Below are positions 23,196 to 34,095 of a stretch of 64,000 bases of DNA, one piece after another (within the stretch, counting starts at the first letter, position 1; each line of letters opens with the position of its first letter). This stretch comes from Diadema setosum (Eukaryota > Echinodermata > Echinoidea > Diadematoida > Diadematidae): positions 20,513,706 to 20,577,705 of the forward strand of contig NC_092693.1 of assembly GCF_964275005.1 (NCBI RefSeq). Direction: 5' to 3'. A program made the position numbers and the translations under genes. Below the pieces are notes generated by a model. The model saw only the letters and a list, made by a program, of their open reading frames with translations, was not told the origin of the DNA and searched no databases.

Positions 23196-25307
23196 ACTGA
23201 CATGAAAAAAAAAAAGAAGAAACAATTTCCCACAAATTCTAGAACTGCTAGGCCAAAATATATATCTAAGATTTGTAATCACTTTACATTTTACTTCTTC
23301 TGCACCTAAGCTCCACCAAGAGAGATGTCATAAAAGGAGTGTAATCTCTTCACAATTTGTGAAAATTTTTGAATAAATTCTATAGCATGATAATTGTATC
23401 CTTAGCATTCCACTAGTTTTGATGTTCCATGCTCCCAGCCACTCTTCAATAGAGCTTGGATAAGGAGACCAAAAAGTGATTCTTAATTTCAACAATTTTA
23501 AGCTGTATGTCAAATACAATTTTGAAATCTCATACAAAACTTGGTGGTAATATTGTATGGAACAAATCCTTCAAGTTTTTTTTGCAAAACTCATTGCTAT
23601 CAATGCCCCCAAAGACTGAAAAAACAGAAATATGAGTACATATCTTTTTAAAAGCTAGCACTTAACTGTAAGTTCTAAGTATGTGTTGGTTTTAGTGACG
23701 TCAGAAGCGGTGATTTGCCTGGATTGACTTATTCGGTCGATAGGGGGCGTTGGTTGCCAGCCTCAAAAATCACAGACCAGGGTGATTGTGGACAGTGATT
23801 TCTGCAAGTAAATTCACGCTAATCGGCTTAAGTCCAATGTTGTGAGTATTACAAAGTCAAGATTTCCATTGAGGAATGTTGAAATGATGTATGAATGTAA
23901 AGATGATAAAAAGTATAATTGCATAATGTGAAAATTTGGGTAGAAAAGTGTGAACGATTTACATGTATATGTACGTTATAGCATGTATGTTAGTTACGTG
24001 CCAGTCAATACGTAGCGTGTGAATAGGTTGCGTTCATTGCGTACAAAGTATGAAAATGAAGGTTTTGTTATATGGCAAATGAAAGTAAAGGGAAGAATAA
24101 TGTTAGTATTGTAGTGTATGTAAGATACAACAGGGTGTATCGGAATTATAATAAGTGAAATTGATTGATTAAACAAGTTTGGTGTATAGAATCGTTACCG
24201 TGAGGCTGTAAAGTTAACAGGGTTATATGGTGTAAGAACACTATTGAGTGCAGTTGAAAGGCACGATGTAAGCCCAGGGCATTAATTGGTTGTGATGCTG
24301 ATACAGCATAGGATAGGTCAGATAATAGTTTATATTGTTTTAATTCAGGGCAGTGTGAAGTTGATTTAGGTCTGAAATAGGGAAAGAGTTGTAAAGTCAG
24401 GTGAATTTGATAATGATTTGAGATCATTATAAAGCAAAGAGTAAGGAGTAAGATGTGATTATGAACCCAAAGTGTCAGGGTAGGTGTACAGTGCTATACA
24501 GCTGTAGCACTTGTTCATACATTCATGCAAATCCATGATATATGTGACGGAGTGCAAATGCTTATTATTATTTTTTTGTTATATCTAATTTGATTTTGCA
24601 GATTGAACGTGTAAGGTGCAAGTGCAAAGTGCAACTGTAAGGTGCAACTGTTCGAGTACAATGTAACCAAGGTGTAGCTAAAGGGTACCGACACAGTGAA
24701 GATTTGCAAGGTGTACATTCTGAGATGTAACTGTACAAGCAAGGACAGAGAATAACACGTGCACACCACAGCACATTAACCACCGTTTCAAACTATGGAC
24801 TGAGGACTTGTTTTTTCGTGTGCCGATCTGCAGAGGTTGCTTCGTAGCATACATAACGTCACACTTAACCATCTCGCACACATTTTGTGCATAATTTGTT
24901 TTACCAGGTGTAGGACTTGAATGGTACATCCTTAGGATTAATTTATGGGCTGATGGATATTTCTGCACACTACAGCATTAAAGAAGCACAATTTTTGACG
25001 TATTCCTATTTGCATACATGTATCATGTTCTTTGAAAACTATATAATTGCTGCTGAAAATATTGGAAGGGACATCAATCTGCTGCTTGCTGGATTTGTTG
25101 TGATATGGGATTGATGCATACTTACACAGAAGTGCTCTCTTCTGTCAAAGCAATTTTTTTGACGAGTGATAGAGCGCATAACTTCTCCGTGGCTCAGAGC
25201 ATGGGTACAAAGGAGAGATTCTGGTTTCTTCTTGCTCCATAAAACCTCCCTGCTCCCTACCTTCAAAACAACTTTCTTGCCCTTCCTGATGTCATGAACA
25301 GTAAGGT
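23196..25307. other. No gene seen
   Basis: Several 60-98-codon frames on the minus strand (24146-24968) show no domain or splice context. A GTGCAA-rich patch is present at 24610-24655. Confidence 0.4.
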
Positions 25308-25460
25308 CTGGGGCCCGTTTCATAAAGCTTGTCATAAGTTGACAAGTTGTCGTCGATGTGACAAGCTACTGAAATCCTTGCATCTGATTGCCTGAGAGCA
25401 AATTTGTCATAGAAATGTGGCAGTTGTCACTAATAACAAGTTTTATGAAACGGGCCCCTG
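25308..25460. mobile_element. MITE with GGGGCCCGTTTCATAAA ends
   Basis: The terminal inverted repeat of about 25 bp starts CTGGGGCCCGTTTCATAAAG on the left and ends TTTTATGAAACGGGCCCCTG on the right. Interior is 100 bp without coding capacity. It lies past the PSME3IP1 stop codon. Confidence 0.8.
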
Positions 25461-26384
25461 AAGTGCTGAAACAAGCATTCCAAGACCTAATGTCATGCAC
25501 CTCACCCTGACAATAGCAGGGAAGGTCATAATTATTTATTATCATCTTGGAACTTTTCAATTATGACAGTCACTGCACCATGGAACAAAGTTCTCGAACT
25601 GTGTCCATGGCAGGAGAAGGTGTAGAGTTACGCATATAAAACCCGTCTTGCTATTGTGAGCTGGTGCACCTGGTAATGGCAATGACCACTTCGTTCAAGT
25701 AATGTTAGGTACATTGTATGAATATTTTGCTTCCTCGTTTTCTGATACTGGTAATCACACTACCTGGGTCTGACACGTATGGAGGACAGAGCTCCAAAGA
25801 AACTAAGAGTAATGTTAAAGACCTGGTAGTGTGGGGAAACATGGGTGCCTATGGTGGCATCAATTCAATGCAATTCAATTCAATGGGTGGTCCGATTAAA
25901 TCCATCTTCATTTGTTGCTTTCCAGGGTACACTCCGAAAACAATGAACAGCATCCGCCAGCATGCTCAATGAATATGTGCATCTAGGTGCAAACTCATTG
26001 GTAACCGTTGCTCGAGTCGAAATTCTTTGACTGTGTGTGTACTCACATAGAGATCAGTGATAAAGCTGTACATAATTTGTTACGGGGATTTTAAAATATA
26101 TCAGAGCTGCGCCAGCCTCCCACTCCATGGTATCCCCATACGACCAGGTCTTCAAACTAAAACAAAATAATACTGCGACATATCTACTGATGATTATCAA
26201 CCCAGCATTACTTCCTTTCATACAGAAAAATCACAAAATCATAAATTGAAGAAAATCATGTGTTGATCGGTCATTCCAAGGGTCGACAGACATTACATTC
26301 TGGTTTTGCAGTTTCTGGAGAACAGTACTAGGAGATCTAGAAAGAGTGCTTTGAGGCACGCCCGCACTCTTCTGCGAGATCCTC
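25461..26384. other. Putative 3' flank / UTR of PSME3IP1
   Basis: No convincing frame. A CAATT-rich pentamer patch is at 25859-25882. Minus-strand polyadenylation signals are ambiguous in this AT-rich stretch. Confidence 0.35.
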
Positions 26385-26709
26385 TCACTTTTCGGCAGAC
26401 TTCTTCCGCCTACTCGTTTTGTGGAAGACCGCCTTGACGAGGTCCACGCCTTCCGAGTCACTGCTGTCCGAATCCGAGTCCTCGCTGCTGTTGGAGTATG
26501 TCCCTATTCCCGGCAGCACCGCAATGCACCGAACCTGGCCTTCGTCTGATGAGTCCTCTTTGACAGCAGAACAATCATCTCCCTCTCTGGTGAGATGACC
26601 GTTACCTGTCGAGGAGGGATGCGTTGGGGGCACTCCTGATGAACTGACCGCAGCGCTGTCCGTGGGCAAGGGATTCTCAGACTGCGGGGGGTCATCCACG
26701 GGCTCCGAC
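26385..26709 (-). CDS. PSME3IP1: PSME3IP1 terminal coding exon
   Basis: Acceptor GTCGTCAAG. Encodes [12 protein letters not shown], a Ser/Pro/Thr-rich linker, the [14 protein letters not shown] acidic block and a basic end RRKKSAEK before TGA at 26385-26387. Confidence 0.9.
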
Positions 26710-29700
26710 CTTGACGACCAGGATGACAAAATAACACAGAATTATTATAAACTTTGATCAATGCCAACACCTGGCAACTGGACACAGGCATTGTCGTATA
26801 CACATAATTACTTGGAATGACCCCTCTTCAATGTCGAGGTTTAAGTAAATACACACATTTCTGCCCATTCCAGAAACACTTCAGCATCTATGTTCAAGAG
26901 AAGACAAGTTCATTAAATGTTTACTGTTACAGGTGGTATACACACCTTTTGAAACTTAATAGATGTGTCACTACAGACTAGTCCACTTTGCCTTTATAAA
27001 ACATCTCTATATCTACAAATATTAAACTGATGAATTCCTGTGTCTGCTGAAGCACCTACTTCTTCCTCTTGACGGCACCAGCCAGCAGGGCCGCCTGGCT
27101 GCGCTTGCTGCTGGATCGAGGTCTCCTCTCGGCAGACTGACTGGCTGGCTTTGTAGACTGACTGGGTGCAGATACCGTCCTGCTCATGATGGTTTCGTAT
27201 TAGGCGGAGTCAAGGACGACACAAATTTGTTTCGAAATAATTTGCTAAATGGTACAGTGTAATTAAAGAATTCATAATATACAAATTCGTTTCATTCCCC
27301 ATTCTTCTTCTTCCTCTTTTTTTTTTTTTTTTTTGTCAATGGGGTTACAATTTATTGCACATCGATCCAAGAAAAAGAATGATCACAACAAAAATTAATT
27401 AAATCAAAGATTACTAGATAATGCAGATCCTTGTTTGATAATGCCATTGCCTCATAATTCTTCCAAAGATTGGAACACAGAAGCATATATTCAGTCACAT
27501 TTTGGGGTCAACAACTTACAATTAAAATAATAGAACCATTTCAAAAGTCATAATGGCTAAACTGTTACACAACTCTAAAACCATATGATGTAAACAATAA
27601 ATGATGTTTTTGTCATTCAGGAAAATTCAAGAAAGGAAACTCAGCAAAGATTTGTGTACAATAGAGTCACATATGACATAACTGCATATCATTTGCATAT
27701 TTCCACATACATCATATACAAGTACAGTAGCTTTAACCCTAACTAGGCCGGGGGGGGGGGGGGGGGGCCCCCTCGACGTTTCACGCAATGTATCGCTAAC
27801 ACGAAAAGCTATCGCCGCGACTGTTTCATGACTTTTTTCTTTCGAGTCTCCCGCATCTTTTGACACTAAATTTGCGATGCCCGAGCACGCGGTTCCGAAG
27901 TTGCGCATAAATATGTACGTGCATGTCAGACCAAAAATTGCTCAAAAATGTGAATTCGTGTACAATTTCAATGCAAACTGTGCTTACAGGCAAATTTCAT
28001 AAAAGCATGATTATTTGGGGGGTTTATTGATTAAAATCAATTAATAACATATTTTCTTGTTTGGAACAATGTCGTGGACAAGTTTCATCGAAAAAAACAA
28101 TGAAAAACATAAAGTCGAAAAAACAAAGAAATACATAAGAAATTCAAAAAAACAATAAAATACCTAAGAATTTTTTCTAATGGCACTATTTTTTTCTCTT
28201 ATAGTTGCTCAAGACACTAAAAAGAATATTTACACAAAAAATGTGCCCATTTTGAGCTTTATTTAGTGATTTATACCAAATTGTCTGATTTCATGCATCA
28301 TTATGCATAAATTAGCATAATTTAGCATAAATGATAATTTTTTTAAAAATTTAACTGCGTGGTACTTTAGATTACATCATAGGCAATGTGTGTGCCAATT
28401 TTCGTCGCGATTGCGCAGTTGACGGCCGGCTCTATGATCTACCTAAATAGCCCGCCTAGTTGGGGTTAAATGTATTCGAAACTAACCATATAGCCTTTTA
28501 TTGAACTTTCTTGTTAATCCATGAATTACAAAAGGATATCTTGCATTCGTTTATGAGCTGCTTCTCTTCATCAAGTCGTTGGCTTTCAATCTTCATCTGT
28601 TTTTCAGCAACGTCGTTCAGGAAATTTGACTCATCCTCGTCGATGCCACGAATCATGTTTTCTGCAAAATGTGGAATACATGATAAAGACAAACATATAT
28701 GAATGCATGCAAACAAGTAATGAATAAACTGCTGATTAACTTGACACTAAGGGGTAAGTGTGTTCAATGAACACTGTTATCCGGGCTTCTCATACATACA
28801 GGCAATTATTCTCTGCTTGCCAGACACATTATAATCTAAGTCTTTGAGACAACAACCTAATATCTATCAGTCAATATTTGTCATCTCCTTTCCTTGTATG
28901 TATGTACTTAGGCATATCAAACTTCTTCCCATGTTCGAGAATTAACCCATGTTAATCTTATTTATCTGTTTGTTGTTGTTGTTCAAGGAATTGACACAAA
29001 CATAAAGCAAACTCAGAGAATGACCTTTGATGTCGCAAACATGACTCCAAGATACTCTTACAAGACTTCTCTGACAGAGTTTGCACAGGGAGATGGTACA
29101 GAAAAATAACTTTTCTTCAGTTATCAATTTATACAATCACCATTATACCTCAACATGTGTTTGTTTGTTTTTTTCACTATGTACTGTAAACTGTATACTA
29201 TCAGTTCCTAGAGCAAACCAGTATGATCATGCAACATTTCACTGAATTTCATGGATTATCATTTTCTCCAAATTCATAGATACAGGCAATCAACACAAGA
29301 TATGCACAAGACTTAGACTGTAAATTTTGCAAAGTTGACTATGTCCACTACTGCAACATGAAGAAGAGAATTAGCATTTATAGCCTAACTTCATGGCACT
29401 TTATCAAGTGACATGAAATTACCCTACTCCTGTCTAAAACTATAATTAGTGTCATACAGTTGTGTAGAATACATCACCATATAAACCTTTGTGATTTTTT
29501 TCCATTTATTCTGGTTTAAAAAAAGTAGAAAAGAAACAATAAAATAAACAAAATGGATATTACTATTATCATCATCCCATCACCTACTTGTATGCAAACA
29601 TTTCTTCTACTTACATTATTTATTTGTCTTTTTTTTATGTAGCCCTAGAACTGACAATAGAAAAGCTGAGCCAAATATGCACAAACCATCAATTCTGCAG

Positions 29701-31556
29701 CAAGAAGATATGATATGACACATAATAAACATAAATAAAATTGAATAATACTCGGTATCTCATTGCTCTCTCACAATTACTGAAATACAATGTACTTACA
29801 AAATATGCTTTACGGAAACAAAAATCAGGGATTTTGCCTCAGTCTTTGAAAGCTTCTTCTATTCCACAGCAAGGCAAGTCAAACAATGCTGTCTTATGAA
29901 GATAGATGAGTTAAGGCAGAAGATGATGCTGATAAGAAGAGGATGATTTTCTTTCTTAAATATTGAATTTGTAATGATGAATTCATTATGACTTTAGAAT
30001 TTAATCAAAGTACCCAATTAAGTTAGATATGTGAAAAATGTAGTATGGATATTACAATGTAATCATTATTTATTATTTTCTGTAACAATTATAGTAAAAG
30101 ATCTTTGTTTGGAAGATGTTCTTTGTAGTGTACATTTTTTTTGCATATATATGCTCTGTATTGCTGTTCTATATTATTATTTGTGTATATTTCTTTTATG
30201 TAATGTTGGTGGAAGGCACATTTCCATAGTTGCACTTGTGGACAATACAGCATTCAGTTCAATTCTATTCAATTCAATTCAATTCAATTCAATTCTATTC
30301 TATTCAATTCAATTCAATTCAATTCTATTCTATTCTATTCTGTTCTATTCAATTCAATTAAATTCAATTCATGTAACTGCACCATTTCAACTGTTATGCT
30401 GGACAGTTCATATTTCCTCAGGAATTTGCAAACTTTACTACCTATATAATAGGGCTTGACATCAGCACTGGACCAGTGCTTTATGTTGAGCCATCAGACT
30501 TCCAAAAAAGTTATCTTTTGGTGGCTTGACCTGGCAGCTTAACTTAAAAAATGATTTTTTTTTTTTATATTTTCTTGAAATTCGGGCAACTACATATTCT
30601 TTTTCAGGGCAGCAAAATTTAAAATTTAAAGATATTAGTGGCCCAAAAGGGACACCAAAGAAAAACTGTTAGTGTTGAGCCCTGCCTAAAGTATGGATAC
30701 TTACTAAATTTGAATTGCTCATCATAGTCTGATTGTTTCTTGTCTTTCTGTTCCTGTAATTTCTCAAACAGAGATCGAGGATCATATTCTTCTTCCGGAC
30801 ATTCTGTTGCGGAGGCAATCACAAAATAAAGAGTAAGTACTCCCTACATTAAAGGAATGATTTACAATGTAGTTCTTGTTGAGACTGGGCATCATGTTTC
30901 CAACTTTTTGGTGAGATAATGAGAAACCTCTTACGAAATATGAAAGAGTAAACAATTCTAAGAGAAATTCAAAGTTCATGTAAAAAAGCAACCCTATTAA
31001 AAGGTGGGTCCCACCTTTTATCAGGATTGCATACCAAAGATCAAACGTAGGCCCCTTTAGGGTAAGGACATATAAATTAGGCTTGTGAGACGATCAGATC
31101 ATGCATATGGTCAAATTGTAACTTGAATCTACATTGTAACTTGAACCTTCAAATGTAATTGTAACTTGAACCTTCAAAAGAAACAAACAAACACCAACAA
31201 AAACAAAACAATAACTTGAAGTCCAATGTACACAAAATCAAGTTGCAAATGACAGCAGCACTAACATCCTAGACTCGATACATTCAAAATAACAAAACCT
31301 TGCAACTGATTGACAAATTGCCCTCCATCGGCATAAACAGCAAAGCCTTGTTGCTCTGTCTTAAAATATGGCCAGGAAACTGACACTCTTAATACAAATA
31401 AGTACTAACATCATGAAGTCAATTTCCAGAGATCTCAATGAAAATTTATCAAATCGTGATAATCAGCTTTTCAGACATTTTGCAGTAACTAGAGGGTGGC
31501 AGTCATATTTGTGAGGAGTTGACATATCTCAACATCTATGATATCTGAACATTTTC

Positions 31557-31637
<81 letters not shown>

Positions 31638-32409
31638 AAGATATGGCATATTCTCCTTGTCACCTGATCAAGATGGGCCATGAAAGGAAATTAAACAGGG
31701 AGAGTAGTGTGAACTTAATCAATATTTATTTGGTACCGGTAGTTTACAAACAGGATGGAGAGATGTCCATAGTTTGTCTCTAATATGACCAGGGGTCGCA
31801 CTTAACTTTTTTTTAAACTAGCCAGGCGGACTACTTAGAATCAATTTTGACACTGAAGCAATATTTTGGCTAGCCAGACGGACTAGTAACTTCAGAATTT
31901 TATGATTTTTAGCTAGTCCGATGTGATTTTGGGTGGCCAATGGCCAGCGGACCATCGCCAATTTCGAACCCTGATGACAATCACTGTTTTCACCATATAC
32001 TGGTCATGTTATTTTTTTATATTCATTTGTAAATTTGTAACTTCATTACCCCTTGTCCGACTACTGTTTTACTGATTCATTCAGTTAAATCAATTTATCA
32101 ATTTATTTCATCTGCAACTGCTAAATTTCTTCAAGAGGCTACTTCATTTCTTCTTGTCTAATTATGTTTTGTTTTTTTTACTGATTCAAACTATTTGCAA
32201 GATTACCAGAAGATCTGAAAATTGGAGTTTTGGTTTCCTGTCATTAATCTTGTTTTCTACCATGCGATGTGACCATGATCTAAAGAATGGGTTTTGTTAC
32301 CTTCTGGTTGATCTGCTGTGCGCACCTTCTCCCATTCTTCTTGGCGACGCTGTCTCTGTGCCTGCAGCTCACTTTCAGAGACAAATGCTTTCAAGTTGGC
32401 ACTTGCCAT
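26385..32409 (-). CDS. PSME3IP1: PSME3-interacting protein (NIP30/FAM192A), five coding exons
   Basis: PSME3IP1 (PIP30) is a nuclear protein that binds PA28-gamma, the regulator of nuclear 20S proteasomes, and modulates its interactions. Coding exons in transcript order are 32301-32409, 30705-30803, 28530-28661, 27060-27144 and 26385-26709. Joined, they give 750 nt, or 249 residues plus stop, close to the ~254 of human. The N-terminal NIP30 domain is clear: [35 protein letters not shown] and [12 protein letters not shown] match the human pattern. [10 protein letters not shown] is next. The C-terminus has the conserved [20 protein letters not shown] acidic/Ser block, the kind of CK2-site region used for PA28-gamma binding in vertebrates. 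The exon 3-exon 4 junction is the weak point. The start codon is preceded by a possible acceptor, so a 5' UTR exon may lie upstream. Confidence 0.88.
27060..27144 (-). CDS. PSME3IP1: PSME3IP1 coding exon 4 (5' boundary uncertain)
   Basis: The conserved [14 protein letters not shown] stretch and donor GTAGGT fix the 3' side. For the 5' side I chose the acceptor AAAGCCAG|CC because it alone keeps phase with exon 3 and gives a 249-residue frame. Its polypyrimidine tract is poor. An alternative acceptor at 27179/27180 breaks the frame unless another small exon exists. Confidence 0.6.
27737..28465. mobile_element. piggyBac-type MITE, copy 1 (PSME3IP1 intron 3)
   Basis: The ends CCCTAACTAGGCCGGG and CCCGCCTAGTTGGGG are inverted matches, with TTAA outside each (27733-27736 and 28466-28469). 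TTAA target sites and CCC-starting ends are the piggyBac signature. The ~730-bp interior is AT-rich with no transposase. A second, internally deleted copy in opposite orientation is at 58611-59279. A G/C homopolymer sits just inside the left end in both. Confidence 0.75.
28530..28661 (-). CDS. PSME3IP1: PSME3IP1 coding exon 3
   Basis: Acceptor TTTTGCAG. Encodes [18 protein letters not shown] and a charged coiled stretch to NECKISF. The only good nearby donor is TTTT|GTAATT, a weak match to consensus, giving phase 1. Reading on without splicing reaches a stop 11 codons later. Confidence 0.78.
30256..30370. repeat. (AATTC)n / (TATTC)n pentanucleotide array
   Basis: Alternating CAATT and CTATT pentamers over about 115 bp in the PSME3IP1 intron between coding exons 2 and 3. 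It accounts for part of the 142-codon plus-strand frame there. Confidence 0.92.
30450..30684. mobile_element. CAGGG-type MITE (PSME3IP1 intron 2)
   Basis: The left end AGGGCTTGACATCAGCAC is matched by the inverted right end GTTAGTGTTGAGCCCTG. Member of a family with copies at 31790, 32667, 49212 and 60500. No clear target duplication at this copy. Confidence 0.65.
30705..30803 (-). CDS. PSME3IP1: PSME3IP1 coding exon 2
   Basis: Acceptor CAACAG, donor GTAAGT. Encodes [16 protein letters not shown] through DEQFKF. The downstream intron is entered by a MITE only about 20 bp past the donor. Confidence 0.9.
30849..31035. mobile_element. Truncated copy of the TTAAAGGG foldback family
   Basis: Starts TTAAAGGAATGATTTACAA and follows the 48.5- and 54.2-kb elements through TTTTTGGTGAGATAATGAGA to the AAAGGTGGGTCCCACCTTTT centre, then stops. 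Only the left half is present. Confidence 0.7.
31300..31345. mobile_element. Fragment of the TTGCAACTGATTGACAAATT foldback family
   Basis: TTGCAACTGATTGACAAATT followed by GCCCTCCATCGGCATAAAC matches the arm of the 5.4-kb element. No opposing arm is seen. Confidence 0.6.
31559..31635. repeat. (GT)n and (CT)n microsatellites
   Basis: GT run at 31559-31592 and CT run at 31601-31635, separated by TATTAAT-like sequence. Confidence 0.95.
31790..31973. mobile_element. CAGGG-type MITE
   Basis: Ends CAGGGGTCGCACTTAAC and AATTTCGAACCCTG are an imperfect inverted pair. ATGAC lies directly outside both ends (31785-31789 and 31974-31978). Confidence 0.7.
32301..32409 (-). CDS. PSME3IP1: PSME3IP1 coding exon 1 (residues 1-36)
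   Basis: Starts ATG at 32409 and encodes [16 protein letters not shown] onward to DQPE. The donor is CCAGAAG|GTAACA and the exon ends in phase 1. Confidence 0.88.
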
Positions 32410-32666
32410 ACCCTTGGAGAATAGATCAGAAAAAAACAAAAACAAACAAGACAGTGAGAGTGAGCACATACTGTACCAAGTATCATCAGAGTAGAACTTT
32501 CTAAGTATGGTAATTTTTAGATTTTATTTGTTTTTTTTTTTACACTCAATTTACAATTTATATATGAAAAAAATTGTTTCTGTAAACAGTCTACACTGGT
32601 GGTACTCTAGCTCTCAAAGAACAGACCAAATATCAATGAGAGATTGTACTGTACATACAGTAACAG

Positions 32667-32842
32667 CAGGGCTGCACACTAACCCATTTTTTCTACTGGT
32701 CCAACCTTTATGTCAAACCAGTACGAGAAGTAGGTACCCAATTTTTCAATTCTTTTACTGGTCCATTCCTGAAAATGTCACTGGTCCGACAGATATTTTT
32801 ACAGGTCAGGGACTGTCAGACCAGGGCCAGTATGCAGTGTTG
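32667..32842. mobile_element. CAGGG-type MITE
   Basis: Begins CAGGGCTGCACACTAACC and ends CCAGTATGCAGTGTTG (inverted match). Flanks GTAACAG and GCTACAG resemble a worn target duplication. Close relative of the copy at 49212. It lies just upstream of PSME3IP1 coding exon 1. Confidence 0.65.
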
Positions 32843-33424
32843 GCTACAGTCTGTATATAATGGATCAGCATTTTACTGGAAAGCATGCACTGTACCTGTA
32901 ACAAAATAATTTGATTACAGGACAAGTTCACCTTAACATACTCTTGAATTGAGTGAGTGCAGCAATATTAGTACAACACATCAGTGAAAATTAATTTTTG
33001 TGTGGAAAATTAGACAATCCATTCAAAAGTTATGAATTTTTGAAGGTTTGGTTCCACCACCGCTGGATGAGAAGACTATTACAGCTTATGATATCACAAA
33101 TGTACGTGTCAAACAAAATAAGAAAAACAAAAAGAGAATTTCACAAAAGTTCTTTCTTGAAAAAAAAAAAGTACACATTCCCTTGACTTGCCACTGACGC
33201 ATGCTAAAATTTCCCAGCATTCTGAATGAGGCAAGTGCTCTTTTATCATACGTCAAAAAAAAGTGAAAATATGTTATATTTTCTTTACATCATTAGCTAC
33301 AAATGTGACCTCAGAACCTGTAGTAGTCTTCTCATCCAGCGATGGCGGCACCGACACTTCAAAAATTCCCAACTTTCATAATGAATGAATCATCCAATTT
33401 TTCTCAAACTACAAAATTTTGTAA

Positions 33425-33463
33425 ACACGCCCCCTCTTTACGGAATTCCTGGATCCGCCCCTG
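33425..33463. mobile_element. Terminal fragment of the GGATCCGCCCCTG MITE family
   Basis: CGCCCCCTCTTTACGGAATT followed by CCTGGATCCGCCCCTG matches one end of the elements at 22.8 and 23.0 kb. The other end is not recognisable. Confidence 0.6.
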
Positions 33464-33479
33464 CTGGAGAGTATGGTCG

Positions 33480-34095
33480 TTTATCTTTTAGTGATTGTGA
33501 ATTCTGTAATCTCATTGGTCAATCAACCACTGAATATATCCTGTATTCCGTGATAAGGTCATATTGTGCGCATGCGCTAAATCCCCCACTGAATTATTCC
33601 ATATTCCGTGATGACGTCATGATATTACACAGCCAGCTGCGCGTGTACCAAAGACGTTTATAGGAAAGTGCGCGCTAATCCTGTACAAAACACATGGACA
33701 GCGCGCGGTCCTCAAGCGTATTACGCACATAACCTGAGACCACTAGACGCTTGATAAACGACAACGGCAACTTCTGGCTACTGCAGTATCTTATGGCATG
33801 TACGTATTTGTATGCGCGCATACACTAATCAGCTCGCGTGACGTATAGGCCTAAGTCGTTGTCAACATTGTCATGGCTGACAGCCGGCGATTTCAACATC
33901 ATTCACGAGGGGAAATCAGCGAGAAGAAGGTTAGCACTTACACTAAAAGATAAAATCGCTACCCCCTGCTTGTTCTTACGAAATACGGGAAATATCTACT
34001 GTCTGGTGCCATATTCCATTCGGCCTCCGGCCTCATGGAATATGGCACCAGACCGCAGATATTTGCCCGTATTTTGTGAACAAGCAGGGGGTAGC
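33480..34095. mobile_element. CpG-rich element: inverted-ended segment plus adjacent long hairpin
   Basis: TTATCTTTTAGTG near 33481 and CACTAAAAGATAA near 33941 bracket a CpG-rich segment with TGACGTCA, ATTGGTC and CGCG motifs. Directly after it, 33958-34095 is a hairpin with ~60-bp arms from GCTACCCCCTGCTTGTTC to its complement, tipped by CGGCCTCCGGCC. The unit at 57862-58505 has the same two-part plan in the opposite order. Whether this is a transposon or a regulatory region cannot be settled here. Confidence 0.5.

Noticed and set aside
22775-23309. 152- and 101-codon open frames on opposite strands
   Set aside because: They read through the two GGATCC-ended MITEs and a poly-G/C run. The peptides are the known style of MITE artefact.
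30031-30459. 142-codon plus-strand frame
   Set aside because: About a quarter is pentanucleotide repeat, it lies antisense in a PSME3IP1 intron, and no domain is seen.
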